From CAZDDB01 sp963843285 (lineage in GTDB: Bacteria > Acidobacteriota > HRBIN11 > JAKEFK01): DNA of 64,000 nt. The position numbers and the translations under genes are program-made. The stretch is from the NCBI GenBank assembly GCA_963843285.1, contig CAWJJO010000002.1:62001-126000 (forward strand), read 5' to 3'. Shown here in pieces: positions 7,729-15,669 of this stretch (position 1 is its first letter; each line of letters starts with the position of its first letter). The notes beneath the pieces are model-generated. The model was given only the letters and a program-made list of their open reading frames with translations, was not told where the DNA came from and searched no databases.

Positions 7729-9134
7729 TGCAACAGCGATCGCTGTTTGGATCCGAATTACCGCCGGAGCAGTCTGTCTCTCAACTCGAAAAGAAAGAAC
7801 CGGATCACCGGATCTACACAGTTTCGGAGCTCAATTCCGAATCCAGAATCTTGCTCGAAACCGCCTATTCTTTCGTTTGGGTCGAAGGAGAAATTTCAAA
7901 TTTCAGCAATCCGTCTTCGGGTCATTTTTATTTCCGGTTGAAGGATGAGCGTTCGCAGATTCAAGCGGTGATGTGGAGATCTTCTCATCGCTTCATGAGA
8001 TGGCGTCCAAAAGACGGAATGAAAGTGATCGTACAGGGTCGGATTACTCTGTATGAGTCCAGCGGTCAATATCAGATCGACGTTGCGCAGATGACTCCTC
8101 ACGGGAAGGGGGAATTGTATGCCGCGTTTGAACAGCTCAAGGAGAAACTGCAAAAAGAAGGATTGTTCGATTCCAAGCGCAAGAGATCGATCCCGATGCT
8201 TCCAAAAAAGATCGGAATTGTAACATCGCCCACGGGAGCCGTAATCCGTGACATATTGAATATCCTGGGCCGCCGATACTTGAACCTTCAGATTTTGATT
8301 TTTCCGGCAAAGGTGCAGGGCGAAGACGCCGCCCCTACGATCGTGGAAGGGCTTCGCGCGTTGAACCGGTTCCGCGATATTGATGTTCTGATCGTAGCGC
8401 GCGGAGGCGGCTCGCTGGAAGATCTCTGGCCATTCAATGAGGAAGCGGTTGCCCGCGCGATTGTGTCTTCGCGGATTCCCGTGATTTCCGCTGTCGGTCA
8501 TGAGACGGATACTACGATCGCTGATTTTGTCGCGGACTTGCGCGCGCCAACACCCTCGGCGGCGGCCGAGTTGGTCATCGGGAAGAAGAGTGAGTTTGTG
8601 GAAAAATTGGCGAATTGTTCCAGCAAGATGCTCAGCTCCATGCGAACTCGCGCTCTGCATTTGAGGCAGAAGGTGCAACTCCTGGAACAGAGCCGCGGTC
8701 TGACCGGCATCCCACAAAAGATTCACGCATTCCAGCAAAAGGTGGACGATCTGGAATCGCGTCTGCTGCTGGGACTTCAAAAAGGCCATCAGATCCAGAA
8801 CAGGAAATTTTTTCAGGCGCAGCAAAAACTAAATGCGGGTCAACTGCGTCATTTGATTGAAGTCAAACGCTCCCGTGTAAATGTCTTGATCGGAAAGACG
8901 AAAGCGATTCTGGATTCCAGAGCGAGCGCCGGTCACAGAGAGTTGGCGCGGCTGGCAGGAAAACTGGATTCGCTCAGCCCTCTCGCTGTCCTGGAGCGCG
9001 GATATAGCATTGCGTCGACGAGGGAAGGAAGTATTTTGAAGGAAAGCACACAGGCGGTCGTTGGACAGCAAATTCACGTACGGCTGCATCGCGGAAAACT
9101 CAAATGCGAAGTGAACGAGGTGGAACATGAGTGA
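7728..9134 (+). CDS. xseA: Exodeoxyribonuclease VII large subunit
   Basis: 468 residues. An N-terminal OB-fold (IYTVSELNSESRILLE to VAQMTPHGKGELY, about 28-125) precedes the catalytic domain with KKIGIVTSPTGAVIRDIL, VARGGGSLEDLWPFNEE and SAVGHETDTTIADFVADLRAPTPSAAAE, then a long coiled region and the closing LERGYSI block. With XseB it degrades single-stranded DNA. The gene is translationally coupled to ymdB upstream and to xseB downstream. It is intact and typical. Confidence 0.96.
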   Translation: MQQRSLFGSELPPEQSVSQLEKKEPDHRIYTVSELNSESRILLETAYSFVWVEGEISNFSNPSSGHFYFRLKDERSQIQAVMWRSSHRFMRWRPKDGMKVIVQGRITLYESSGQYQIDVAQMTPHGKGELYAAFEQLKEKLQKEGLFDSKRKRSIPMLPKKIGIVTSPTGAVIRDILNILGRRYLNLQILIFPAKVQGEDAAPTIVEGLRALNRFRDIDVLIVARGGGSLEDLWPFNEEAVARAIVSSRIPVISAVGHETDTTIADFVADLRAPTPSAAAELVIGKKSEFVEKLANCSSKMLSSMRTRALHLRQKVQLLEQSRGLTGIPQKIHAFQQKVDDLESRLLLGLQKGHQIQNRKFFQAQQKLNAGQLRHLIEVKRSRVNVLIGKTKAILDSRASAGHRELARLAGKLDSLSPLAVLERGYSIASTREGSILKESTQAVVGQQIHVRLHRGKLKCEVNEVEHE

Positions 9135-9372
9135 AACTACCGGTCAGGAACCGGTCTCTTTCGAACTCGCGCTAAAAGAATTAGAAGGCATTGTGAAGCA
9201 ATTAGAAACAGGTGAAGCAAAACTGGAAGAGGCACTTGCATTGTTTGAGCGAGGCGTAAAACTTTCCCGGTTTTGCTCGCAAAAACTGGAAGAAGCGGAA
9301 AAGAAGATCGATCTGCTGGTGCGCGACAGCGCGGGTGAATACAAGACCGTCCCCTTCGAAGAGAAGAAATAA
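9127..9372 (+). CDS. xseB: Exodeoxyribonuclease VII small subunit
   Basis: 81 residues with the diagnostic FELALKELEGIVKQLETGEAKLEEALALFERGVKL stretch (quoted in part: LEGIVKQLETGEAKLEEAL) and CSQKLEEAEKKI. Several small subunits bind each XseA. It overlaps the 3' end of xseA by 8 bp, so coupling is likely. The stop is followed at once by a half family A repeat. Confidence 0.95.
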   Translation: MSETTGQEPVSFELALKELEGIVKQLETGEAKLEEALALFERGVKLSRFCSQKLEEAEKKIDLLVRDSAGEYKTVPFEEKK

Positions 9373-9400
9373 CCACAAAGGCACAAAGACACGAAGAAGA
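9371..9400. repeat. Family A repeat, left arm only
   Basis: AACCACAAAGGCACAAAGAC then ACGAAGAAG, with no right arm. It lies between xseB and ispA; its purine-rich tail (GAAGAAGAAAAA) is the only candidate ribosome binding sequence for ispA. Confidence 0.75.
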
Positions 9401-9404
9401 AAAA

Positions 9405-10280
9405 ATGGCGCTACCACAAAGATTTGAACAATACGCAGCCCTCATCAATCAGTATCTGGATCGCCTGATTCCTGCTGAAGACGCGGCGCCGGAACCGATC
9501 CATCGCGCGATGCGCTACAGCCTGTTTGCGGGTGGAAAGCGGCTGCGCCCGATCCTCACTCTCGCAGTCACCGAAAGTCTTGGCGAAAACGCTGAAATCG
9601 CGCTTCCACTGGCTGCGGCGATTGAGATGATTCATACCTACTCACTGATTCATGATGACCTGCCGTGTATGGACAACGATGATTTCCGTCGTGGAAAGCC
9701 GACCAACCATCGCGTATTCGGAGAAGCGATGGCGATTCTTGCGGGGGATGCGCTACTGACTTCCGCGATGGAACTGCTGGCAAACGCTCCGTACAACCCG
9801 GCCGTGCGATGCAGGCTCTCAGGGATGCTGGCCATCGCAGCAGGAACGCGCGGAATGATCGGCGGTCAGGTGATGGATATCGGAAGCGAAACGAAAACGC
9901 TGGATCGTGTCGATCTGGAAAAACTGCACGGCATGAAGACGGCGGCCTTGATCGGATTTGCGGCGGTGGGTCCTGCTGTCTTGTTGCAATCGGGCGAAGA
10001 AGCGGAACACGCGCTGGGCCAGTACGGACAGCTGATCGGGCTTGCGTTTCAGATTGTCGATGACATCCTGGATGTAGAAGGAAAAACCGAAATCCTGGGC
10101 AAGACAGCGGGTAAAGATCAAAGCAGTCATAAGGCTACGTATCCTTCGTTGCTCGGGCTCGACGAAAGCAAACGGCTCGCCCACGCTCTTGTGAATACTG
10201 CCATTTCGTCGGTTGGCGGGTACGATCACTACTCCTATCTGGAACAAATGGCAGGACACATCCTGCAGCGCGAAAAATGA
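9405..10280 (+). CDS. ispA: Polyprenyl (farnesyl/geranylgeranyl) diphosphate synthase
   Basis: 291 residues. It condenses isopentenyl diphosphate with allylic diphosphates. The first aspartate-rich motif is DDLPCMD (residues 84-90), the second is VDDILD (about 215), and FAGGKRLRP, KTAALIGFA and GQVMDI are also present. The six-residue DDxxxxD spacing of the first motif and the residues before it (TYSLIHDD) fit short-chain bacterial FPP/GGPP synthases; chain length cannot be fixed from this. It follows xseAB as in Gram-negatives, but no dxs gene follows. Confidence 0.93.
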   Translation: MALPQRFEQYAALINQYLDRLIPAEDAAPEPIHRAMRYSLFAGGKRLRPILTLAVTESLGENAEIALPLAAAIEMIHTYSLIHDDLPCMDNDDFRRGKPTNHRVFGEAMAILAGDALLTSAMELLANAPYNPAVRCRLSGMLAIAAGTRGMIGGQVMDIGSETKTLDRVDLEKLHGMKTAALIGFAAVGPAVLLQSGEEAEHALGQYGQLIGLAFQIVDDILDVEGKTEILGKTAGKDQSSHKATYPSLLGLDESKRLAHALVNTAISSVGGYDHYSYLEQMAGHILQREK

Positions 10281-10281
10281 T

Positions 10282-11058
10282 GTGAAGCAAAAATCTCCCA
10301 AGACGCGAATCGATCAGCTGCTTGTGGAACGCGGGCTCGTAGAAACGCGCGAATCGGCCCAGCGGCTGATTCTTGCGGGAAAGGTCAAGATCGGGGACCA
10401 ACCAGCGCAAAAGGCCGGCCAGCGCGTGGACCCGGATGCGGAAATTCATCTCCTAGAGTCCCTCAAATATGTCGGCCGCGGCGGCACAAAACTGGAGAAA
10501 GCGCTCGATTCATTCCAAATTGATGTCACCGGCAAAGTGATTCTGGATGTAGGTGCGTCCACGGGCGGATTTACTGATTGTGTCTTGCAACGTAGTGCGA
10601 GACGAGTCTTTGCGGTGGATGTTGGTTATGGGCAGCTCGCTTGGAAATTGCGCCAGGATCCGCGTGTCACTGTGATGGAACGAATGAATGCGCGCAATCT
10701 CGAACGCGCTCTGCTTCCCGAAGCCATTGACCTTGGGATGATGGACGTTTCTTTCATCAGCGTAACAAAAATTCTTCCCGCATTGCTGTCCATCACCAAA
10801 GAGGCTGTCGTTCTGATCAAACCACAGTTTGAAGCCGGGCCGCGTGATGTCCCACCCGGCGGTGTGATCCGTGATCCGGAAATCCATCGTCGAGTTCTTA
10901 TCGAGCTTTATCAGCGTCTGGAAGGCTGGAAGATTCACGGCTTGATGGATTCGCCGATTCTAGGTGGCAGCGGGAATCGTGAATTCTTCGTACACCTGAA
11001 ACAAACAGCCGGCTTGAATGAAGAGGAATACTCACGCCTGGTGAACGTGATCATCTGA
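10282..11058 (+). CDS. tlyA: TlyA family rRNA (cytidine-2'-O)-methyltransferase
   Basis: 258 residues from a GTG at 10282, one base after the ispA stop; upstream in-frame residues overlap ispA and are discounted. An S4 domain (RIDQLLVERGLVETRESAQRLILAGKVKI) is followed by an FtsJ-like methyltransferase with ILDVGASTGGFTDCVLQ and FAVDVGYGQL, MDVSFISVTKILP and the VLIKPQFEAG block. TlyA proteins methylate 16S and 23S rRNA riboses; some are described as hemolysins. The position between ispA and nadK is usual. Confidence 0.93.
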   Translation: MKQKSPKTRIDQLLVERGLVETRESAQRLILAGKVKIGDQPAQKAGQRVDPDAEIHLLESLKYVGRGGTKLEKALDSFQIDVTGKVILDVGASTGGFTDCVLQRSARRVFAVDVGYGQLAWKLRQDPRVTVMERMNARNLERALLPEAIDLGMMDVSFISVTKILPALLSITKEAVVLIKPQFEAGPRDVPPGGVIRDPEIHRRVLIELYQRLEGWKIHGLMDSPILGGSGNREFFVHLKQTAGLNEEEYSRLVNVII

Positions 11059-11062
11059 GTTT

Positions 11063-11140
11063 GTAGGGGCGACCCTTGTGGTCGCCCTTGAGGAATCGCA
11101 TCAGACTTGGATGCGGGCGACCACAAGGGTCGCCCCTACG
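11063..11140. repeat. Family B hairpin (GTAGGGGCGACC)
   Basis: GTAGGGGCGACCCTTGTGGT and its complement GACCACAAGGGTCGCCCCTA at the far end form a long perfect stem around a short loop. The rest of the 230-bp gap to 11284 holds nothing else I can identify. Confidence 0.9.
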
Positions 11141-11272
11141 GCATGAATTTTCACCCCGCTTTACAGCAAAAAAGGGTAAAAAAGTTCCTTTTCAAAAGCT
11201 GGGTTCTTGGCTTCCCGGCTATGCGATTGAAGGGTTTTCCTGGCAAAGTTCTTGCTCCTACGATTAATGTAA

Positions 11273-11479
11273 ATGGAGACTACAATGTGTGATAGCAATG
11301 AAGTGAAGAGGCTGGATGCGGGCAGTCTGCCGACGGATACACTTTCCGAACCGGGACGCGCCTCTTCCGAATTGGAGGAAGCGCCCGAGATTCTGATTAC
11401 ATATCTCGATGATTTGCAACAACTGCATCGGATTTTCCAAGCTGCATTCAAAAGGCCTGCTGAAGCGAACAGAGAGTAA
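11273..11479 (+). CDS. Possible small protein, unknown
   Basis: A 68-residue acidic reading frame (METTMCDSNEVKRLDAGS and onward, ending FKRPAEANRE). An internal ATG at 11285 is an equally good start. There is no ribosome binding site, signal peptide or known motif. It lies in a 430-bp gap between tlyA and the convergent lipoprotein gene. Composition is protein-like (SELEEAPEILITYLDDLQQL), but it may be spurious. Confidence 0.35.
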   Translation: METTMCDSNEVKRLDAGSLPTDTLSEPGRASSELEEAPEILITYLDDLQQLHRIFQAAFKRPAEANRE

Positions 11480-11488
11480 TTCGGGTAT

Positions 11489-12553
11489 TTATCTGGAGAC
11501 CTGAATCAGGAAGGGATCACAAAGCGTGGGATTATCCGATTCATCGATGACGCTGTGAACCACGTTGAACGTGCCCTCACTATTATAGGCATGCTGCACG
11601 TTCTGACCATCGGCTGAAGAGCCGTCGGCAAAATCCCAGTGGAATCGGACTGCCTGGCCATCTGGAACTTCACTCGTATCGAAGAACATTACCGTTTCGC
11701 CTACTTTTGGCGTACTTGTGCTCACCGTCATGTGGCACACGATTCGACCGGTGCTGACGCTCACGGTGGTTTCGTCGCTGAATCCGTCGTCTGTTTCCGC
11801 CTTGACCAGTGCATCGTTTGTAGTATTCAACGTGTCGGTTGCAAGGCCGTTGTTGTCAGTTGTGATAAATGCTCCACGAGATTGCAACGTTCCCTGTGTA
11901 GTTGAGAATTTTACATCGACACCCTGCAATGGAGTTCCGACATTATCTGTTACGGCCGCGCTGATCACCGAAGTTCCGCCTCCGCCGGGTAGCACTGCTG
12001 GATTTGCAGAAATAAACACTTTTTTCGCGAGACTGTCGGCAACGCTGACGGTGGTGCTTGCCTGCGTGCTGCCGGAGGTAGCAGTAATTGTGATATCGCC
12101 TGAAACGGCCGTAGCAAAGTAAGTACTGGTTGCCGTTCCGTTCACAAGTTGAACGGCGTTTGGAGTGACCCGGCCTGCTTCTTTCACACTGAAAGATACC
12201 TGTGTCCCATCCGGTAATGGCGCGCCATTTTCATCTGTCCCGGTTACGGTCAGCTGGGATGTGCCTTTCGAACCGATCTGTTGTGGAGTCGCGGACAGGA
12301 CCAAACTGGCTCCGGTCGAGGCAACGTTTGCGCTCTTGCAAGACAGAAGTGTCAGAGAAAGAATTGCAACGATCGCAAAAACTAGTGGTGTCCTAAATTC
12401 GTGTTGTGGATTCCTCCCCCTTATGAAGGGGGAGGCTAGGAGGGGGTTGATATTGTCGGACAACCCTCCCCCAACCCCTCCCTTTATAAGGGTGGGAAGT
12501 GCCGGCAACAAACCCTTAGGACACTGCCCAAAAAGTCGATTGATGGAAAACAT
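11489..12553 (-). CDS. Lipoprotein with Ig-like (Big) domains and a PKD domain
   Basis: Up to 354 residues. A hydrophobic segment ending LTLLSC (lipobox-like, about residue 72) suggests export and lipid anchoring. Two bacterial Ig-like domains follow (LVLSATPQQIGSKGTSQLTV and VFISANPAVLPGGGGTSVI regions), then a PKD-like domain (RFHWDFADGSSADGQNVQHAY). Such proteins usually act in adhesion or as surface spacers. The ATG lies 5 bases after the methyltransferase stop, suggesting coupling. A dispersed repeat lies inside the N-terminal coding region, giving an odd 60-residue leader. Confidence 0.8.
   Translation of the reverse strand: MFSINRLFGQCPKGLLPALPTLIKGGVGGGLSDNINPLLASPFIRGRNPQHEFRTPLVFAIVAILSLTLLSCKSANVASTGASLVLSATPQQIGSKGTSQLTVTGTDENGAPLPDGTQVSFSVKEAGRVTPNAVQLVNGTATSTYFATAVSGDITITATSGSTQASTTVSVADSLAKKVFISANPAVLPGGGGTSVISAAVTDNVGTPLQGVDVKFSTTQGTLQSRGAFITTDNNGLATDTLNTTNDALVKAETDDGFSDETTVSVSTGRIVCHMTVSTSTPKVGETVMFFDTSEVPDGQAVRFHWDFADGSSADGQNVQHAYNSEGTFNVVHSVIDESDNPTLCDPFLIQVSR
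12411..12502. repeat. Family F C-rich/G-rich repeat inside a coding region
   Basis: CCTCCCCCTTATGAAGGGGG is a hairpin by itself; GGAGGGGGTTG and CAACCCTCCCCC pair around a central spacer, and TTTATAAGGG closes the element. It is read in frame as about 30 residues (LPTLIKGGVGGGLSDNINPL and more) near the start of the minus-strand lipoprotein gene. Confidence 0.75.
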
Positions 12554-12558
12554 CGGTT

Positions 12559-13584
12559 TTACTTCCGCGAGATCACCACACTTTCGAATGAGGGAGGCAA
12601 CGGATGCAACTCGCTGGAGGAGAATCCCGCATTCTTGAACATCCGCTCGAATTCGGAGAATGGATATGCGTCCCCACCGGGAGTCATCGCGAGCATGACC
12701 ATGCTGAATGTCGCGGCTTGAGGCGGAGAAACGCGGTCCTCATTTGGGACGAATTCAAGCGTTACTACCCGTCCGCCGGGTTTTAAGGCTCGATGTATCT
12801 TTTGGAGCAGTTCGACACAAGTTTTCAAATCAAAATGATGCAGGAAGTTCGTGAGTAATACCAGATCATAGTCAGTTCCGAATTCGACATCAAAGGCGCT
12901 GCCGGGAAGAAGAGTCATTCTATCTTCAATCCCCGCCCGTCCGGCGTTTTCGCGGGCAACGGCCAGCACATTGGGCCAATCGAGTGCAAAGATTTGCGCG
13001 TTCGGGTTATGTTTGGCGATGGTGATACCGAACATTCCATGCCCTGCCGCGATGTCCAGCACTTTCCATTTGGGCGCGGCATCGGCATCGAGCAGTTTTG
13101 CAATCAATTCGGCCGGCATCATCATCAGTGGGGCCATCCCTCGGGCGAATTCAACCCAGATCGGGTTCTCGGGTTCTACTGATCCAGCACCGGGTAAAGC
13201 CGTGCCCCCCTTGCGAACCGCTTCCGTAACATTTCGAAAAGCTTCAACCATCGTCGGTGTATAAAGAAACTTGATTGCACCCCCGATATATGCAGGTGAT
13301 CGACGGCTCAAGAAGACACCACTGTCCAGCGTGAGTGTGTAGCGATTTTCTGTTTTCTTGAGGAATCCAATGGCTACAAGAAAATCGCAAAGAGTTCGCA
13401 TGCCGCGTTCGGATGTTTCGCACCGGTGTGCGATCTCCTGTGCTGTCACAGCGCCTTCATCGATGGCCGTAAAGACTCCCAGTTCAACGGCGGCTTTCAA
13501 TACTTCGCTTCTGTGAAACGAGTTGACGGTTTCAAAAAACAGAATTGGTGACGGTTGCTGAGAAGTGTTTTGGTCTGTGCTCAT
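12559..13584 (-). CDS. O-methyltransferase, COMT/HIOMT-like (family 2)
   Basis: 341 residues. An N-terminal winged-helix dimerisation domain (ILFFETVNSFHRSEVLKAAV, TAQEIAHRCETSERGMRTLCDFL) is followed by a Rossmann methyltransferase domain with KVLDIAAGHGMFGITIAK, FALDWPNVL, LTNFLHHFD and LKPGGRVVTLEF. It transfers a methyl group from S-adenosylmethionine to a small, probably aromatic, hydroxyl substrate that cannot be named. The ATG at 13584 is preferred over a TTG at 13599. It is divergent from nadK and probably co-transcribed with the lipoprotein gene. Confidence 0.9.
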   Translation of the reverse strand: MSTDQNTSQQPSPILFFETVNSFHRSEVLKAAVELGVFTAIDEGAVTAQEIAHRCETSERGMRTLCDFLVAIGFLKKTENRYTLTLDSGVFLSRRSPAYIGGAIKFLYTPTMVEAFRNVTEAVRKGGTALPGAGSVEPENPIWVEFARGMAPLMMMPAELIAKLLDADAAPKWKVLDIAAGHGMFGITIAKHNPNAQIFALDWPNVLAVARENAGRAGIEDRMTLLPGSAFDVEFGTDYDLVLLTNFLHHFDLKTCVELLQKIHRALKPGGRVVTLEFVPNEDRVSPPQAATFSMVMLAMTPGGDAYPFSEFERMFKNAGFSSSELHPLPPSFESVVISRK

Positions 13585-13661
13585 AGAAAACTGCTCCAAT
13601 GATAAATGGTATTACGCGGAGGCCATACTTACAATGCATTTTTTCGAGTACACTATTCCGA

Positions 13662-14525
13662 ATGAGTTTTCCGTATCGCACCATCGGTATCGTTGCCAAG
13701 AGATCGTATCCGGGAATCGAGAACCTGATCCAAAGGATCAACGCCTGGATGGAACAGCATGGAAGCCGTTTGATTTTTCTGGACGGTACGGGCGATGTCC
13801 CTTTATCCTCACAGGTGGATCAAGAGCATTTTGAAGCGATGAGCGACATGATCATGGTGCTGGGTGGTGACGGCACATTTCTGGCGGCAGGGAAGCTGAG
13901 TCTCGCGCGCGAAGTTCCGATTCTGGGTGTTAATCTCGGCCGGTTGGGTTTTTTGACGGAGATAACAGTGGATGAACTGTTTCCTGTTTTGGAAAAGATC
14001 GAGGTGGGTGATGTAAAACTGGAAATACGGCCTCTTCTGCAGGCCCGGACACTGGAAGGAGAAAAGGTACATTTCGAAGGCTATGTCATCAATGATGCAG
14101 TCATTTCAAAAAGCGGAATGGCCAGATTGCTGGAAATTGAAACTCGAGTGGATCGAAATTTTCTGGCAGTATTCAAAGCGGATGGCCTGATCATTTCTAC
14201 ACCAACCGGATCTACAGCCTACTCCCTTGCCGCCGGCGGTCCTATTGTTTTTCCGACAATGGAAGCGATTCTGATGACACCCATTTGCCCGCACAGTTTG
14301 AATCACAGGCCGCTAGTGATTCCGGACCACTTCACAGTCACAGTCGAGATACTTCCGCCGGTAGAGAATGTCAGTTTGACACTGGATGGACAGACCGCTT
14401 ACACGCTTCATGAAGGAGAATCGGTCGAAATCGCCCGCAGCTCTTATCATTTGAAACTCATCAAATCTCCATTCAAAGGCTACTTTGATATTCTAAAAAG
14501 CAAGCTTCGCTGGGGTGAAAATTAA
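13662..14525 (+). CDS. nadK: NAD kinase
   Basis: 287 residues from ATG 13662 (MSFPYRTIGIVAKR). It phosphorylates NAD to NADP. Motifs: MVLGGDGTFLAAGKLSL (the GGDG catalytic loop), GVNLGRLGFLTEI, NDAVISKSGMARLLEIE and DGLIISTPTGSTAYSLAAGGP. TlyA-nadK proximity is common; here an unrelated divergent pair has come between them. No Shine-Dalgarno is visible; a TACACT lies 8 bases upstream. Confidence 0.96.
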   Translation: MSFPYRTIGIVAKRSYPGIENLIQRINAWMEQHGSRLIFLDGTGDVPLSSQVDQEHFEAMSDMIMVLGGDGTFLAAGKLSLAREVPILGVNLGRLGFLTEITVDELFPVLEKIEVGDVKLEIRPLLQARTLEGEKVHFEGYVINDAVISKSGMARLLEIETRVDRNFLAVFKADGLIISTPTGSTAYSLAAGGPIVFPTMEAILMTPICPHSLNHRPLVIPDHFTVTVEILPPVENVSLTLDGQTAYTLHEGESVEIARSSYHLKLIKSPFKGYFDILKSKLRWGEN

Positions 14526-14541
14526 GGGCTGAATGAACGCC

Positions 14542-15114
14542 TTATACCGGATCGATCTGACGTACTTCGATGCGGCCGCCGTGGCGCAAATGCGGACAGC
14601 TTTCTGCAATCCGAATTGCAGATTGCAAATCGCTTGCTTCAATCAGGAAATAACCGCCGATTGTCGTGCCTCCGGTATCTTCTGCTTTTCCTGAAGGTAG
14701 CAGTAACGATCGGTCCTGCAATTTGATTCCTGAAATCGCAGTTGTTTCTTTCCGGACACCCGTGACCCAATTTCGATATTCACTCACCCGTTCCTGAAGT
14801 TCTATTGTTCCCGCAGGTTGATCGTATTGCGGTCCTTCCAACAAGAAGAGCACGTATGTAGATTGCGACATGGACACGCCGGGGGTGGTTTTGTGTTGTG
14901 CCAGTCCAAGAAACAATCCCCCTCCAAACAGGATCAGAGATAACCCTGCAAAGATGGCTGCTCGCAGGATCATTCGCCATCGCGAAGATGCCGGTCCCAT
15001 CACACTGGAGACAACCCTGTCTTCGAGTCCGGCCGGTGGCGCAATTTCTTGCGGCAAAGACCGCACGGTTTCGCTGTAATTCTTTTCGAACTCATCGGGC
15101 TCTTCTGGATCCAT
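14542..15114 (-). CDS. Anti-sigma-like membrane protein with C-terminal YCII-like domain
   Basis: 190 residues. A cytoplasmic N-terminus (about 1-45), one membrane segment (AAIFAGLSLILFGGGLFLGL, about 51-70), then an outer domain ending GGYFLIEASDLQSAIRIAES..CPHLRHGGRIEVRQI. That ending is the classic YCII-related pattern (GYFL.EA.....A...A..CP....GG..EVR). No HxxxCxxC zinc motif is seen. It overlaps the ECF sigma gene by 23 bp, so it is very probably its regulator. Fusion of a YCII-like sensor to a transmembrane anti-sigma is uncommon to my knowledge. Confidence 0.75.
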   Translation of the reverse strand: MDPEEPDEFEKNYSETVRSLPQEIAPPAGLEDRVVSSVMGPASSRWRMILRAAIFAGLSLILFGGGLFLGLAQHKTTPGVSMSQSTYVLFLLEGPQYDQPAGTIELQERVSEYRNWVTGVRKETTAISGIKLQDRSLLLPSGKAEDTGGTTIGGYFLIEASDLQSAIRIAESCPHLRHGGRIEVRQIDPV

Positions 15115-15664
15115 GTTTTTCTCCTACCGCATTTTTTTTACCGCCAAAACCAAGCCAGTTTCGCAAAAGCCGGCGCGCATGAAATAACTGACTTTTAGAA
15201 GTGCCTTGCTGGATTTCAAGCAGACGGCCGATTTCTTCGTGCGTATATCCTTCCACGTCATGCAGCACCAGAACTTCCCGATAACCGGGAGGCAGCCGGC
15301 TGATCCATAATTCCAGATCCAGACGATCCTTACGATCGGGAATCACCGGTTCGCTATCGAATGGCTGTGTCGGCTGTCTCTTCGAAATCAGTTTTCTGCA
15401 GCAACGGATTGCAATCCCGCACAGCCAGGTGCGCAGACTCGATTCCCATCGAAATGCCGGCAGATTTCGAACAGCCTGAATCCACGCCTCCTGGACTGCA
15501 TCCTCCGCGTCGGTCTGATTTCCCCCTACCAGCCGTAACGCGAGCAAATAAATTTTCGGAGTGTGGCGCCTGTAGAGGGTTCGGAATGATGATTCATCGC
15601 GTGTCTCAAGAAAATGATTTACCAAATCGCGATCGTCTTGCTGCCCCTCCAACTGCTGAGACAT
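15092..15664 (-). CDS. ECF-type RNA polymerase sigma factor
   Basis: 190 residues. Region 2 (SFRTLYRRHTPKIYLLALRL, DAEDAVQEAWIQAVRNLPAF) and region 4 (RLPPGYREVLVLHDVEGYTH, EEIGRLLEIQQGTSKSQLFH) are well formed with a short linker. It directs RNA polymerase to a small regulon. It begins 5 bases after the stop of the secreted-protein gene and overlaps the anti-sigma gene, so all three form one unit. No autoregulatory promoter motif was identified. Confidence 0.93.
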   Translation of the reverse strand: MSQQLEGQQDDRDLVNHFLETRDESSFRTLYRRHTPKIYLLALRLVGGNQTDAEDAVQEAWIQAVRNLPAFRWESSLRTWLCGIAIRCCRKLISKRQPTQPFDSEPVIPDRKDRLDLELWISRLPPGYREVLVLHDVEGYTHEEIGRLLEIQQGTSKSQLFHARRLLRNWLGFGGKKNAVGEKHGSRRAR

Positions 15665-15669
15665 TCAGC

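Noticed and set aside
11143..11284. Possible cyclic-di-GMP or other riboswitch before the small open frame
   Set aside because: A few suggestive words (TTCCCGGCTATGCG) are present, but I could not place the conserved core of any class.
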